Shown: piece by piece, positions 1 through 5,948 of the stretch
Numbering within the stretch: position 1 is the first letter of the stretch
Layout of the letters: every line of letters starts with the position of its first letter
Source of the DNA: Dehalococcoidia bacterium
Lineage (GTDB): Bacteria > Chloroflexota > Dehalococcoidia > JAUSJJ01
DNA length: 6,090 nucleotides
Direction of reading: 5' to 3'
NCBI GenBank assembly: GCA_030647705.1
Contig: JAUSJJ010000047.1
Coordinates: 1 to 6,090 of the forward strand
The notes under the pieces: generated by a model
Seen by the model: the letters and a program-made list of their open reading frames with translations, nothing else
Database searches by the model: none
Told to the model about the DNA's origin: nothing
Translations under genes and position numbers: made by a program

Positions 1-4
1 CTAA

Positions 5-22
5 GGCAGAACTGGCTCTGCC
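5..22 (-). terminator. Possible terminator stem-loop after the binding-protein gene
   Basis: A 6-bp perfect stem (GGCAGA / TCTGCC on the minus strand) encloses a 6-nt loop and begins 12 nt after the TAG stop of the substrate-binding protein gene, where the operon would be expected to end. The bases just after the stem read TTAG and the window then ends, so a U-tract cannot be confirmed. It may be an intrinsic terminator or a chance stem. Confidence 0.3.
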
Positions 23-34
23 GGTGTAACCAGC

Positions 35-1771
35 CTACTTGGCGGGCGTTGCGGAAGCCATCATCTTGGTCCAATTTGGGAGTCCCTTGATGACCTGAAT
101 GTCCCCGACGTTCTTGCCCAGCCCCAGCAGCATGTTCGGGCGCACTACAGAGAAGCCTCTAGCGTCATCGAACTCGATCCGGGCGGCCTTTCTGATGTTC
201 TCATCCACTTTCTTGGCGTCCGGCTCTTTCAGGGAGTCGTCCAGGAGCTTGTCGACCTCCGGGTTCTGGTCGATCCTGAACACGTCCTGGCTGTGGTAAA
301 GCAGGCGCATCTGGTTGATGCTGGAACCTCTCTGGATCAGGGCAAAGGTGGACGCCTGCCCTACCAGCTTATCGGGCTGTGGCTTGGCGTTGTACATCGC
401 GCGCATTCCCGCGAGGTCTATGGGAATGATGGTGGCTTTCACCCCGATCTTGTCCCAGTAGCCGGCCACCACCTCGGCCAGGCGCCCCAGCTCCGGGTTG
501 CCTGCCTGGGGGAAGGTGTACAGGTTGATGGAGAACCCGTTCTCGTAGCCGGCGTCCTTGAGAAGCTGCTTGGCCTTGTTCACGTCGTACGGGTCCGGCT
601 TGAGATTGGGATCAAAGCCGAGCGTTACCGGAGTCAGCGTCTGCTGGGCGCCCGGAACGGCATCGCCGTCGTAGATGAACTTGGCCACTTCATCCCGGTT
701 GACGGCCAGGGACAGGGCCTGGCGCACTTCTTTCTTGTAGGTGGGCCCTGCCGCAGGCAAAGCCGATCCGTAGAGCACGATGGAATGGTTCCATGCATCC
801 GAGATGGTCTTCACCTTGAAGCCGGCGTCCGCCACCTGCTTCTTGGAGGAGATGGATATGTCTATGGCGTCGGCCTCGCCCTTCTTGAGCATGGCGATCC
901 TGGTGCTCTCCTCGGGTATCTGGAACATCTTGAGGGTCTTGAACCTGGGTACCTGGCCCCAGTAGCCCTCGTTGGCCTCGTAGATGTTGGAGACGCCGAC
1001 CTCGTAGCTGACCAGCTTCCAGGGGCCGGTGCCGACCGGCTTCTTGGCGAAGTCCTTCCAGCCCACCTTGTCAATGTAATTCTTGGGCAGCATCATGCCC
1101 TCGACGCCCTCCAGGGGGGAGACGGCATAGGGGAAGACGCCCCAGGCGCCTTTGGTGTTGACCTTGACCGTGTACTTGTCAACCACTTCGACGCCGGCGA
1201 TACCCGCCCTGAAAGACGCGGCGAAGCTGCTTTTGGAATCGGGCCCCATGAAGGAGTCCAGGGTGAACTTCACGTCGTCAGCGGTGAACTCATCGCCGTT
1301 GTGGAACTTGACGCCTTGTCTGAGCTTGAACGTCCAGGAAAGGCCGTCGGGCGCAATGGCCCAACTGGTGGACAGCCCGGGCGCCAGCTTGCCATCATTG
1401 TCTACTCCCACCAGATAGTCCATGACGGGCCCGAGGTTGGTCTGAGGGTCGGTGCTGGCGGCCAGCCTGGGGTCGAACGTTTGCGCCAGCAGGGTGTTCA
1501 GGGCCAGCGTGAACGTGCCGGTGGGTTTGGGTACTGCCGTGGGCGGCGCCGGGGTTGGCGTGGCAGGTACCGGCGTCGCCGTCGCGGTGGCTGACGGACC
1601 GGCGATTGTCGGCGTGGGCACGGCGGTAGCCGCCGGCCTGGTGGCAGTCGGCGCGGACGTTGCCGTGGGCGCCGGTGTGGCGGTGGGGTTCGATGTGCAG
1701 GCGGAAGCCACCAGCGCCAAAATCAGGGCCAGCGCGACGACTCCCAGCATGATCTTGGGCAATCTACTCAT
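35..1771 (-). CDS. ABC transporter substrate-binding lipoprotein, family 5 (peptide/nickel type)
   Basis: Receptor subunit of the importer encoded upstream; it captures the ligand outside the membrane and delivers it to the DppB/DppC-type channel. The protein has 578 residues. Residues 1-24 form a lipoprotein signal peptide (R3 and K6, then a hydrophobic core) ending in the lipobox VASAC with Cys25 as the lipidated residue. Residues 26 to about 84 are a low-complexity Thr/Pro/Ala linker, then the folded SBP_bac_5 domain (about 86-545). Family landmarks are LSWTFKLRQGVKFHNGDEF (144-162) followed by TADDV, PVGTGPWKL (245-253), VRQALSLAVNRDEV (349-362) and DVNKAKQLLKDAGY (396-409). The extra length over a typical DppA (about 530) is mostly the linker. 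The ATG start is set by a strong GAGGAGGT site. It is the last gene of the operon, 114 nt after the DppF-type ATPase. The ligand is not determinable; peptides are the default, with nickel, haem or sugars possible. Confidence 0.95.
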   Translation of the reverse strand: MSRLPKIMLGVVALALILALVASACTSNPTATPAPTATSAPTATRPAATAVPTPTIAGPSATATATPVPATPTPAPPTAVPKPTGTFTLALNTLLAQTFDPRLAASTDPQTNLGPVMDYLVGVDNDGKLAPGLSTSWAIAPDGLSWTFKLRQGVKFHNGDEFTADDVKFTLDSFMGPDSKSSFAASFRAGIAGVEVVDKYTVKVNTKGAWGVFPYAVSPLEGVEGMMLPKNYIDKVGWKDFAKKPVGTGPWKLVSYEVGVSNIYEANEGYWGQVPRFKTLKMFQIPEESTRIAMLKKGEADAIDISISSKKQVADAGFKVKTISDAWNHSIVLYGSALPAAGPTYKKEVRQALSLAVNRDEVAKFIYDGDAVPGAQQTLTPVTLGFDPNLKPDPYDVNKAKQLLKDAGYENGFSINLYTFPQAGNPELGRLAEVVAGYWDKIGVKATIIPIDLAGMRAMYNAKPQPDKLVGQASTFALIQRGSSINQMRLLYHSQDVFRIDQNPEVDKLLDDSLKEPDAKKVDENIRKAARIEFDDARGFSVVRPNMLLGLGKNVGDIQVIKGLPNWTKMMASATPAK

Positions 1772-1775
1772 TCTT

Positions 1776-1783
1776 ACCTCCTC
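1776..1783 (-). promoter_or_regulatory. Strong ribosome binding site of the binding-protein gene
   Basis: The minus strand reads GAGGAGGT four bases before the ATG, a near-perfect anti-16S match and the strongest such site in the operon. This fits the usual need for more receptor than membrane subunits, and fixes the start at 1771. Confidence 0.8.
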
Positions 1784-1885
1784 GAATTTTCTTGTCTCTC
1801 CAGGAAGGGAACCCTGCGGATGCAGTCAACCAATGTGATAGACTTCGACCCGACACGCACGGGCATGCCGTGATTCTGTTCTTGC

Positions 1886-2863
1886 CTAGTAGAGGTGGCA
1901 GGCCACCTGGTGGTCCGCGCCCGCCGGCTTCAACTGAGGCTCGGTGTCGGAACAGGACTTCATTCGCCGGTCGCATCGAGGGTGGAAGCGGCACCCGCTC
2001 GGCGGATTCAATGGGCTCGATACTTCTCCAGTAAGCACTACCTCCTTCTGCTGATCTCCAGGGCGCAGCGGTGAGGCCGCAGACAGGAGCGCTGAAGTAT
2101 ATGGATGCAGGGGATGCGAGTACACCTCGTCCCTGGCTCCGGCCTCAACGATCTTTCCCAGGTACATTACGGCAATCCGGTGACTCATGTATCTGACAGT
2201 GGCCAGGTCATGGGATATGAGCAGGAAACTGATTCCAGCCTGCTCCTGCATATCCTTGGCCAGATTCAGTATCTGGGCCCGGATAGACACGTCGAGCGAA
2301 GAGACCGGTTCATCGAGGACGATCAGCCTGGGGCGCAGGGCGAAGGCCCGTGCCAGAGCTACCCTTTGCCGCTGCCCGCCGCTGAACTCATGGGGAAAAA
2401 GCCCGGCGCTGTCCTGATTCAGACCGACGAAGTCCAGCGACTCCTTGACCCTGTCCTTGATCTCCGAGCGTGGTATCTTGCCGCTGACCTCGAGCGGCTC
2501 ACTGATGATCGAGCCCACCCGCATTCTGGGGTTCAGCGAGCTGGTGGGGTCCTGAAACACTGCGTGGACTGCAGCGCGATAGCGCCTGAGATCGGCGCCG
2601 CCCAGCCTGGAGACATCCTTGCCCTGGAAACAGACGCGACCGCTCGTGGGTTCCTCCAGCCGGAGTATGACCCTGGCCGTGGTGGTCTTGCCGCATCCAG
2701 ACTCCCCGACCAGGCCAAGCGTCTGCCTCTCCGGCAGCTCGAAGTCTATGTCGTCTACCGCTTTCACATATCCGGCGGTACGCAGGAACACCAGTCCTTC
2801 GGTGACGGGGAAGTACTTTTTCAGGCCTTGGACTTCTAGAAGAATGCTTTTGTCTGCAGTCAT
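1886..2863 (-). CDS. dppF: Peptide ABC transporter ATP-binding protein, DppF/OppF type
   Basis: One of the two cytoplasmic ATPases that power the importer, pairing with the DppD-type protein. The 325 residues show Walker A GESGCGKT (53-60), the Q-loop in VFQDP (Gln104), the signature SGGQRQR (161-167), Walker B LIVLDEP (180-186) and the H-loop in SHD (His218). The C-terminal oligopeptide-transporter extension follows (about 236-325, including HPLHPYTSALL) and carries four cysteines, C291, C297, C304 and C322, in the CX5CX6CX17C spacing of a likely Fe-S site. The frame is open to 3055, but family homology begins only near ILLEV, so I place the start at the ATG ending at 2863. That ATG overlaps the preceding gene's TGA as ATGA and has GGAAG 5 nt upstream. 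The overlap suggests translational coupling. The symbol marks the subfamily; the substrate is unproven. Confidence 0.93.
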   Translation of the reverse strand: MTADKSILLEVQGLKKYFPVTEGLVFLRTAGYVKAVDDIDFELPERQTLGLVGESGCGKTTTARVILRLEEPTSGRVCFQGKDVSRLGGADLRRYRAAVHAVFQDPTSSLNPRMRVGSIISEPLEVSGKIPRSEIKDRVKESLDFVGLNQDSAGLFPHEFSGGQRQRVALARAFALRPRLIVLDEPVSSLDVSIRAQILNLAKDMQEQAGISFLLISHDLATVRYMSHRIAVMYLGKIVEAGARDEVYSHPLHPYTSALLSAASPLRPGDQQKEVVLTGEVSSPLNPPSGCRFHPRCDRRMKSCSDTEPQLKPAGADHQVACHLY

Positions 2864-3819
2864 GACAGCTTCCAGCAACTGGCTGAGTGATGTTCGTTCA
2901 GAGCAATGAACGGCGGGTACTGTTCTTTGCAGGCCGGCCGCACATCCGGACAGCGGGGCCAGAAGGAGCAGCCGGGGGGCATCTGCAGCAGCGTCGGCGG
3001 CGCGCCCTGAATGCTGGGCAGCCTGGAGACGTTCTTGTCCAGGCTGGGCAGACATTTCATCAGCGCCTCGGTATAGGGGTGCATGGGCCGTGTCAGTAAC
3101 TCCATCGCCGGCGCCATTTCTACGATCCTGCCCGCGTACATCACCGCTATGTCATCGCAGATCTTGGCCACGACCCCCAGGTCGTGGGTGATGAAGAGCA
3201 CGGCTACCCCCGTCTCGCGCTGTATGTCCTTGAGCAGCTTCAGGTATTGCGCCTGAATGGTTACATCCAGGGACGTGGTAGGTTCGTCGCAGATGAGCAG
3301 GCTGGGCTGGCAGGAAAAGGCGATAGCCCCGCTCACCCTCTGCCTCATGCCCCCGCTCATCTCGTGGGGGTACTGCTTGGCCCGACGCTCGGGCGCAGGT
3401 ATGCGTACCAGGCGGAGCATCTCCACCACCTTGCTGTGAACCTCCCCCCGGGGGATGCTCTGATGAGCGATGATGGACTCCGCTACCTGATTGCCCACGG
3501 TGTACACCGGGTTCAAGGACATCATCGAGTCCTGCAATATCATGGACACTTTGGCGCCGCGGATCCGCCTCATTTCTCGGGCGCTCTTCTTCACCAGGTC
3601 TTCGCCGTCCAGGAGTATCTCACCGCCAGCGATGCGTCCCGCCGGCTCGGGGACCAGCCGCAGCAAAGAGAGCGCGGTGATGGACTTGCCTGACCCCGAT
3701 TCACCGACGAGTCCCAGCGTCTTGCCAGCGTCCAGGGTGAAGCTGACGCCGTTGACAGCTTTGACCACGCCGCGCCTGGTGTGAAAATAGGTCTTGAGGT
3801 CCTTTACCTCCAGAAGCAT
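2860..3819 (-). CDS. dppD: Peptide ABC transporter ATP-binding protein, DppD/OppD type
   Basis: The second ATPase of the importer, expected to form a heterodimer with the DppF-type subunit under the permease pair. With the ATG at 3819 it has 319 residues: Walker A GESGSGKS (39-46), Q-loop ILQD (Gln96), signature MSGGMRQR (154-161), Walker B LLICDEP (174-180) and H-loop THD (His212). The C-terminal extension includes RPMHPYTEALM and cysteines C284, C290, C297 and C315 in CX5CX6CX17C spacing, a likely [4Fe-4S] site as known for DppD-family proteins. A GTG two codons upstream (3825) is possible, but AAGGA at 3827..3831 lies 7 nt from the ATG and only 1 nt from the GTG, so the ATG is preferred. 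It ends by overlapping dppF by 4 nt. It is separated from dppC by a palindromic element. The symbol marks the subfamily only. Confidence 0.93.
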   Translation of the reverse strand: MLLEVKDLKTYFHTRRGVVKAVNGVSFTLDAGKTLGLVGESGSGKSITALSLLRLVPEPAGRIAGGEILLDGEDLVKKSAREMRRIRGAKVSMILQDSMMSLNPVYTVGNQVAESIIAHQSIPRGEVHSKVVEMLRLVRIPAPERRAKQYPHEMSGGMRQRVSGAIAFSCQPSLLICDEPTTSLDVTIQAQYLKLLKDIQRETGVAVLFITHDLGVVAKICDDIAVMYAGRIVEMAPAMELLTRPMHPYTEALMKCLPSLDKNVSRLPSIQGAPPTLLQMPPGCSFWPRCPDVRPACKEQYPPFIALNEHHSASCWKLS

Positions 3820-3826
3820 CGTCACG

Positions 3827-3831
3827 TCCTT
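3827..3831 (-). promoter_or_regulatory. Ribosome binding site deciding the dppD start
   Basis: AAGGA on the minus strand sits 7 nt before the ATG at 3819 and only 1 nt before the alternative GTG at 3825, which favours the ATG. A 9-bp hairpin (3842..3864) ends 10 nt upstream of it. Confidence 0.6.
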
Positions 3832-3840
3832 GTGTCTAAT

Positions 3841-3950
3841 CCCCTCTCCCTTGAGGGGAGAGGGTCTGGAGCCTGCCCCGTATTTAATACGGGGTGAGGG
3901 TGAAATCCCTAAAGCCCCCTCACTCTTTCTCTCCCGCCAGGGGAGAGAGG
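3841..3950. repeat. Palindromic intergenic element with imperfect terminal inverted repeats
   Basis: This element fills most of the dppC-dppD gap. Its ends, 3841..3862 and the reverse complement of 3929..3950, match at 18 of 22 positions, so it is bounded by imperfect inverted repeats. Each end is itself a hairpin: 3842..3850 pairs with 3856..3864 (9 bp, 5-nt loop), and 3928..3935 pairs with 3941..3948 (8 bp, 5-nt loop). Inside are a 19-nt near-continuous dyad (3876..3884 with 3886..3894, centre 3885) and a 7-bp GTGAGGG/CCCTCAC pair (3894..3900 with 3917..3923). CCCTCTCCC...GGGAGAGGG and GTGAGGG motifs resemble extragenic palindromic repeats seen in many bacterial genomes, so this may be a MITE- or REP-like element. 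I see no clear target-site duplication and no U-tract for termination. Confidence 0.7.
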
Positions 3951-3958
3951 AAATGATA

Positions 3959-4837
3959 CTACATCTGCCGCAGTTTGGGGTCGAAAGCGTCTCGCATCCA
4001 GTCGCCGAAGAGGTTCATAGAAAGCACTATAAGTAGAATGGCCAGGCCGGGGAACATGGCGATCCACCAGGCGCTGGCAATGTAGTTCCGGCCGTCGGAG
4101 ACCATGGAGCCCAGCGAGGGCGTGGGCGGCGGCACTCCAGCCCCCAGGAAACTGAGAGAGCCCTCCATGATGATGGCCCAGCCTACCTGCATGGTGGCCA
4201 GGACCAGAAGGGTGTTCAGAACGTTAGGGAACAGGTGTCGCGAGATAATCCTGAATCCAGAGGCCCCGGCCACCCGCGCCAGCGCCACAAAGTCCTGAGT
4301 CTTCCAATACAAGACCTCGCCCCTGATGATGCGGGCATAGCGCGCCCAGAGCACAGCGGCGACGATAATGATGATAGTGATGAAGCTGGGGCCCAGCGAT
4401 ACTGCCAGCAGCAAGGCCAGCAGGATCACCGGAAGCGAGAGCATGACGTCTGTCGCCCTCATGATCAGGGAGTCCACCCAGCCGCCGCAGTACCCTGCGA
4501 TCAGGCCCAGCGCCGCCCCGAACGAAGTGCCGACCACGATGGCGGCCAGTGATACGATCAGTGAGTACCTGGCCCCGAACATCAGGCGGCTCAGGACGTC
4601 CCGTCCCAGCGCGTCCGTTCCCAGGAGATAGGTGGTGCTGCCTCCTGCCTGCCAGAATGGCGGCTGTAGCTTGTGCGGCAGGGAAGTCTCGGTGGGTGAA
4701 TGCGGGGCGATGAAATCGGCAAAAATGGCAACCAGCACCATGGTCACCAGCACGAACGCCGGAATCCAGGGTACACCGCGCAGCGCCAGCTTCCAGTTTG
4801 CCACAGGTGTCTTCTCTCGAGTCGCGTCCAGGGCCAT
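3959..4837 (-). CDS. dppC: Peptide ABC transporter permease, DppC/OppC type
   Basis: Second transmembrane subunit of the importer channel, partner of the DppB-type permease. The 292 residues have a first membrane helix at about 24-44, the family motif LLGTDALGRDVLSRL (71-85), a helix at about 93-116, and further helices at about 131-148, 151-168, 208-224 and 258-276. The cytoplasmic coupling (EAA) loop is at about 182-208 (DFVALARVAGASG... FPNVLN) and contacts the ATPases. The conserved segment EGSLSFLGAGVPPPTPSLG (225-243) and the C-terminal GDWMRDAFDPKLR (278-290) are classic for DppC. Length is normal for the family. The ATG start lies one base after the dppB stop, with AGG-containing sequence just upstream inside the end of dppB, so translation is probably coupled. 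Downstream lies the palindromic element, 8 nt past the stop. The symbol marks the subfamily only. Confidence 0.95.
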   Translation of the reverse strand: MALDATREKTPVANWKLALRGVPWIPAFVLVTMVLVAIFADFIAPHSPTETSLPHKLQPPFWQAGGSTTYLLGTDALGRDVLSRLMFGARYSLIVSLAAIVVGTSFGAALGLIAGYCGGWVDSLIMRATDVMLSLPVILLALLLAVSLGPSFITIIIIVAAVLWARYARIIRGEVLYWKTQDFVALARVAGASGFRIISRHLFPNVLNTLLVLATMQVGWAIIMEGSLSFLGAGVPPPTPSLGSMVSDGRNYIASAWWIAMFPGLAILLIVLSMNLFGDWMRDAFDPKLRQM

Positions 4838-4838
4838 G

Positions 4839-5756
4839 CTACCTATACCTGATTCTAGGGTCTATGTAGGCGTACAGCATATCAACAAGCAGGTTCGCGA
4901 ATATCATCATGGCCGCGATTACCAGCACTACGCCCTGTATCAGGGGGTAGTCGCGCCATATCACCGCATCGTAGGCCAGCATACCCATACCAGGCCAGGC
5001 GAACACCGTCTCCACGATCACTGCCGTGGCTATCAGCAGGATGAAGTAGAAGCCGGCCATGGTCAGGGGCGGGATCAGCGCATTCCTGAAGGCGTGCTTC
5101 CAGATGACGATGTGCTCAGGGAGTCCCTTGATCCGGGCCATCTTCACATACTCGCTGCCCAGCACGTCTAGCATCGTGGAACGCACCAGCCTCATGATGG
5201 AGGCCCCCACGAACCAGCCGAGCGTGATCGCGGGCAAAATGTAGTGGCTGGGACCGCCCATGCCGTAGCTTGGCAGCAGGTTCAGCATCACCGAGAAGAC
5301 AAAGATGAGCACAATGCCCAGCCAGAACATGGGCATGGACATGCCCAGGAAGGCGAACACCTTGGCCACCGTATCGATGAACGTGCCTCGCTTCACCGCG
5401 GAAAGCACCCCCAGCGGCACGGCGACGAGCAGGGCGATGACCATGGCCACCCCCCCCAGCGCCAGCGACCTGGGCAGGCGGGTGCCGATCAGCTCGGTGA
5501 CGGGAATCCGCATCCGCAGCGACTCACCCAGGTCGCCTCGTACCGCATGAGAGATGAATACCCAGTACTGGACAGGAAGGGGTTGGTCCAGCCCCAGTTC
5601 GATGCGGGCGCGTTCGTAGTCCTCGGGTTTGGCGTCTGCCGGGAGCATGAGGTGGAGGGGATCACCCGTGAGACGGGCGAGCAAGAAGACAACGATGCTC
5701 ATTACGAAGAGCGTAACAAGCGCCTGGAACAGGCGAACAAAGATATACCTCTGCAC
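4839..5756 (-). CDS. dppB: Peptide ABC transporter permease, DppB/OppB type
   Basis: First gene of the operon and one of the two membrane channel subunits. The 305 residues begin with a helix (about 9-29, after MQRYIFVRLFQA, the usual DppB opening), then an external segment with ARIELGLDQPLPVQYW (50-65) and GDLGESL (74-80). The transport domain follows with helices at about 97-120, 132-158, 172-191, 231-252 and 274-297. The EAA coupling loop spans about 202-229 (EYVKMARIKGLPEH... FRNALIP), and the C-terminus YAYIDPRIRYR is typical. Length is normal. The start is a GTG: an in-frame TAG lies six codons upstream (5772..5774), and GGGGAG sits 7 nt before the GTG, so no earlier start exists. Transcription probably begins near 5912. 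The symbol marks the subfamily; the substrate is unproven. Confidence 0.95.
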   Translation of the reverse strand: MQRYIFVRLFQALVTLFVMSIVVFLLARLTGDPLHLMLPADAKPEDYERARIELGLDQPLPVQYWVFISHAVRGDLGESLRMRIPVTELIGTRLPRSLALGGVAMVIALLVAVPLGVLSAVKRGTFIDTVAKVFAFLGMSMPMFWLGIVLIFVFSVMLNLLPSYGMGGPSHYILPAITLGWFVGASIMRLVRSTMLDVLGSEYVKMARIKGLPEHIVIWKHAFRNALIPPLTMAGFYFILLIATAVIVETVFAWPGMGMLAYDAVIWRDYPLIQGVVLVIAAMMIFANLLVDMLYAYIDPRIRYR

Positions 5757-5763
5757 CTTCCCT

Positions 5764-5769
5764 CTCCCC
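5764..5769 (-). promoter_or_regulatory. Ribosome binding site supporting the GTG start of dppB
   Basis: GGGGAG on the minus strand lies 7 nt before the GTG at 5754..5756. With the in-frame stop just upstream of it, this settles the non-ATG start. Confidence 0.65.
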
Positions 5770-5860
5770 TTCTAGGCTTCGCGCAAACGCAGGCAACGTT
5801 GACGCCGACGGCTTACCTCGCACTACGTGAAAACGTCTCCTGGAGCGTCCCCCACAGATA

Positions 5861-5900
5861 CCGAATACGCTCTGAATCTGGTGAAGGAGAGAGCATTCGG
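5861..5900 (-). promoter_or_regulatory. Imperfect hairpin near the 5' end of the operon leader
   Basis: In the predicted leader RNA, CCGAAT (5861..5866) pairs with ATTCGG (5895..5900). After a 2-nt bulge, GCTCT (5869..5873) pairs with AGAGC (5890..5894), giving 11 base pairs around a 16-nt loop. The stem starts about 12 nt after the predicted transcription start and ends about 105 nt before dppB. It is not followed by a U-tract, so it is not an obvious terminator. It could stabilise the 5' end or take part in regulation; no known riboswitch class is recognised. Confidence 0.35.
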
Positions 5901-5919
5901 TCGGGAAAACGTGGGTGAA

Positions 5920-5948
5920 ATACTAGCATAAGGCGGGCGGGGTGTCAA
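5920..5948 (-). promoter_or_regulatory. Sigma-70-type promoter of the transporter operon
   Basis: On the minus strand a perfect -35 box TTGACA (5943..5948) is followed by a 17-nt spacer and the -10 box TAGTAT (5920..5925, 4 of 6 to consensus). TG one base upstream of the -10 box makes it an extended -10. Transcription would start near 5912, leaving a leader of about 155 nt before dppB. The optimal spacing and upstream position make this the best promoter in the window. Confidence 0.75.

Noticed and set aside
293..1594. Plus-strand 433-codon open frame
   Set aside because: Antisense to the substrate-binding protein gene; its product is a Gly/Val/Arg/His-rich shadow with no family resemblance, caused by GC-rich codons and the Thr/Pro/Ala linker.
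1824..1829. TTGACT as a -35 box for a separate receptor promoter
   Set aside because: At 17-nt spacing the -10 position reads TTCCTG, a poor match, and no better partner is visible.
2105..2839. Plus-strand 244-codon open frame
   Set aside because: Lies opposite the DppF-type ATPase with all its motifs intact; no recognisable domain and no ribosome site.
2864..3055. 64-codon N-terminal extension of the DppF-type ATPase
   Set aside because: It reads over the C-terminal end of dppD in another frame, has no family homology, and the ATGA overlap with a ribosome site gives the expected start at 2863.
3823..3825. GTG as the dppD start
   Set aside because: The AAGGA site is 1 nt from this GTG but 7 nt from the ATG two codons later. 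It remains a minor alternative.
3841..3950. Intrinsic terminator between dppC and dppD
   Set aside because: The stems are strong, but none is followed by a run of U on the minus strand, and the downstream ATPase genes have no promoter of their own that I can see.
5244..5918. Plus-strand 224-codon open frame over the dppB start and leader
   Set aside because: His/Gln/Arg-rich antisense product across a confident permease gene and its leader; no recognisable domain.
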